Position numbers and translations under genes: made by a program. The notes beneath the pieces were generated by a model. That model was not told where the DNA came from. It made no database searches and was given only the letters and a program-made list of their open reading frames with translations. From the NCBI GenBank assembly GCA_025935735.1, contig JAICUS010000087.1:1-14513 (forward strand): a stretch of 14,513 bases of DNA, read 5' to 3'. Position 1 is the first letter of the stretch; each line of letters begins with the position of its first letter. Positions 13,880 through 14,513 of this stretch are shown here, piece by piece. Source of the DNA: Solirubrobacteraceae bacterium. GTDB taxonomy: Bacteria; Actinomycetota; Thermoleophilia; Solirubrobacterales; Solirubrobacteraceae.

Positions 13880-14513
13880 TTGCGCGGACGGAGCATGATG
13901 CTGGCTGGCGTGGCGGCGATCACGGTCGCGGCTCCTGCGTTCGCGCTCGACACGCCCGCCTCCGGGCCGCTGCAGGTGCCGGTTCCGGTGCCGACCGTCC
14001 CCGTGCCGGTGCCGACGGTGCCGGTGCCCGTCCCGACGGTGCGCGTGCCTTTGCCGACAGCGGTGCCGACCGTGCCGGTCCCGGTGCCGACCGTGCGCGT
14101 GCCGCTGCCGACGGCCGTGCCGACGATCGTGCCGCCGAGCGGGGGCGGTGGCGGCGGTGCGCCGTCCGGCGGGGGTGGCTCCGCGGGGAGCGGCGGCTCG
14201 ACCTCGTCCGGCGGAGGTGGCTCCGCGGGGAGCGGCGGCTCGACCTCGTCCGGTGGAGGCGGCTCGGGCGGAGGTGGCGGGGGATCGTCCGGCGGCGGAA
14301 GCGCGCGGTCGTCCGGCGGCGCCGCGGCGGCCTCGCCGTCCCGCGCGTCCGGCGGTGGCTCTGCGGCGCGTTCCGCCTCGGCCGGCGGTCCGCGGGCGCG
14401 GGGAACCGCGGGCGCGGCGCGGCCCGCGACCCGGGCGGAGCGGATCCGCCTGCGCGAGCGGCGTCTGCGCGAGACGGTGGACAGCCGCCAGGCCTGTCTG
14501 GGCGCGCTCACGG
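13880..14513 (+). CDS. Secreted Val-Pro repeat and Gly/Ser-rich protein, 3' end outside window
   Basis: I favour a TTG start at 13880: GAGGAA at 13867-13872 lies 7-8 nt upstream, and the resulting N terminus (MRGRSMM) supplies the basic n-region of a signal peptide. The ATG pair at 13895/13898 is the alternative. Next come a hydrophobic core (LAGVAAITVAAP) and a likely cleavage site AFA|LD at about residue 22. The mature part begins with Val-Pro repeats (VPVPT, VRVPLPTAVPT), then a long Gly/Ser-rich linker with tandem GGSAGSGGSTSSGG units, then an Arg-rich, probably helical stretch (RIRLRERRLRETVDSRQACL) running off the right edge. This layout suggests an exported protein whose Pro-rich stalk and flexible linker present a C-terminal part not seen here. 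Function unknown; codon bias supports this strand and frame. Confidence 0.65.
   Translation, partial: MRGRSMMLAGVAAITVAAPAFALDTPASGPLQVPVPVPTVPVPVPTVPVPVPTVRVPLPTAVPTVPVPVPTVRVPLPTAVPTIVPPSGGGGGGAPSGGGGSAGSGGSTSSGGGGSAGSGGSTSSGGGGSGGGGGGSSGGGSARSSGGAAAASPSRASGGGSAARSASAGGPRARGTAGAARPATRAERIRLRERRLRETVDSRQACLGALT
14018..14125 (+). repeat. Tandem 54-nt repeat (two copies) encoding VPVPVPTVRVPLPTAVPT
   Basis: Positions 14018-14071 and 14072-14125 encode the same 18 residues back to back. Several synonymous third-position differences separate the copies, so the protein repeat is conserved more than the DNA. Shorter VPVPTV copies precede it from about 13976. Confidence 0.85.
14174..14257 (+). repeat. 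Tandem 42-nt repeat (two copies) in the Gly/Ser-rich linker
   Basis: Positions 14174-14215 and 14216-14257 differ at one base (C to T near the end of the unit). Each encodes 14 residues (GGSAGSGGSTSSGG). The near-identity of the DNA points to recent duplication, so copy number may vary between strains. Confidence 0.9.

Noticed and set aside
13762..14511. Minus-strand frame with GTGTGTVGT and PPPPPEPP repeats
   Set aside because: These repeats are the antisense of the VPVPT and Gly/Ser repeats; the plus strand has a Shine-Dalgarno site and signal peptide, the minus frame does not.

Overview
The window looks like a stretch of chromosome from a very high-GC actinobacterium, most likely Thermoleophilia/Solirubrobacterales. 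Codon third positions are almost all G/C and GTG/TTG starts are common. Actinobacterial-type TANNNT boxes lie close to some start codons. The gene order rpmI-rplT-TrmH/SpoU methyltransferase-pheS-pheT-argC-argJ-argB-argD is actinobacterial in style. The taxonomic call is an inference; there is no rRNA gene in the window.

Left region (1-4053), accessory. The 3' part of a right-handed beta-helix protein runs off the left edge. It overlaps by 4 nt (GTGA) an 887-residue protein with a DUF4157 HELAH metallopeptidase-like domain, a LysM-like segment, a membrane-active helical middle and a C-terminal module that resembles a PD-(D/E)XK-type nuclease toxin. DUF4157 proteins are commonly associated with extracellular contractile injection systems, so this may be the edge of an effector locus. 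Base composition changes inside this gene. No immunity gene is visible, and a lower-GC gap of about 220 bp follows.

Central region (4054-13032), housekeeping. rpmI and rplT (ribosomal proteins L35 and L20) end in a strong intrinsic terminator. Its T-tract stops only 7 nt before the start codon of an SpoU/TrmH RNA methyltransferase. That gene, pheS, pheT, argC, argJ, argB and argD form one unbroken, translationally coupled run: every junction overlaps by 1-8 nt. It joins the phenylalanyl-tRNA synthetase subunits to the acetylated-intermediate arm of arginine synthesis (acetylglutamate kinase, acetylglutamyl-phosphate reductase, acetylornithine aminotransferase, ornithine acetyltransferase). 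infC, usually just upstream of rpmI, is absent, and argF/argR do not follow argD.

Right region (13033-14513), accessory. Tail-to-tail with argD lies a decayed minus-strand gene that may be the fused ends of a type IIG restriction-modification or N6-DNA methylase protein. Next come a 79-residue orphan gene with a leaderless-type promoter and the start of a secreted protein made of Val-Pro repeats followed by a Gly/Ser-rich linker; that gene runs off the right edge.
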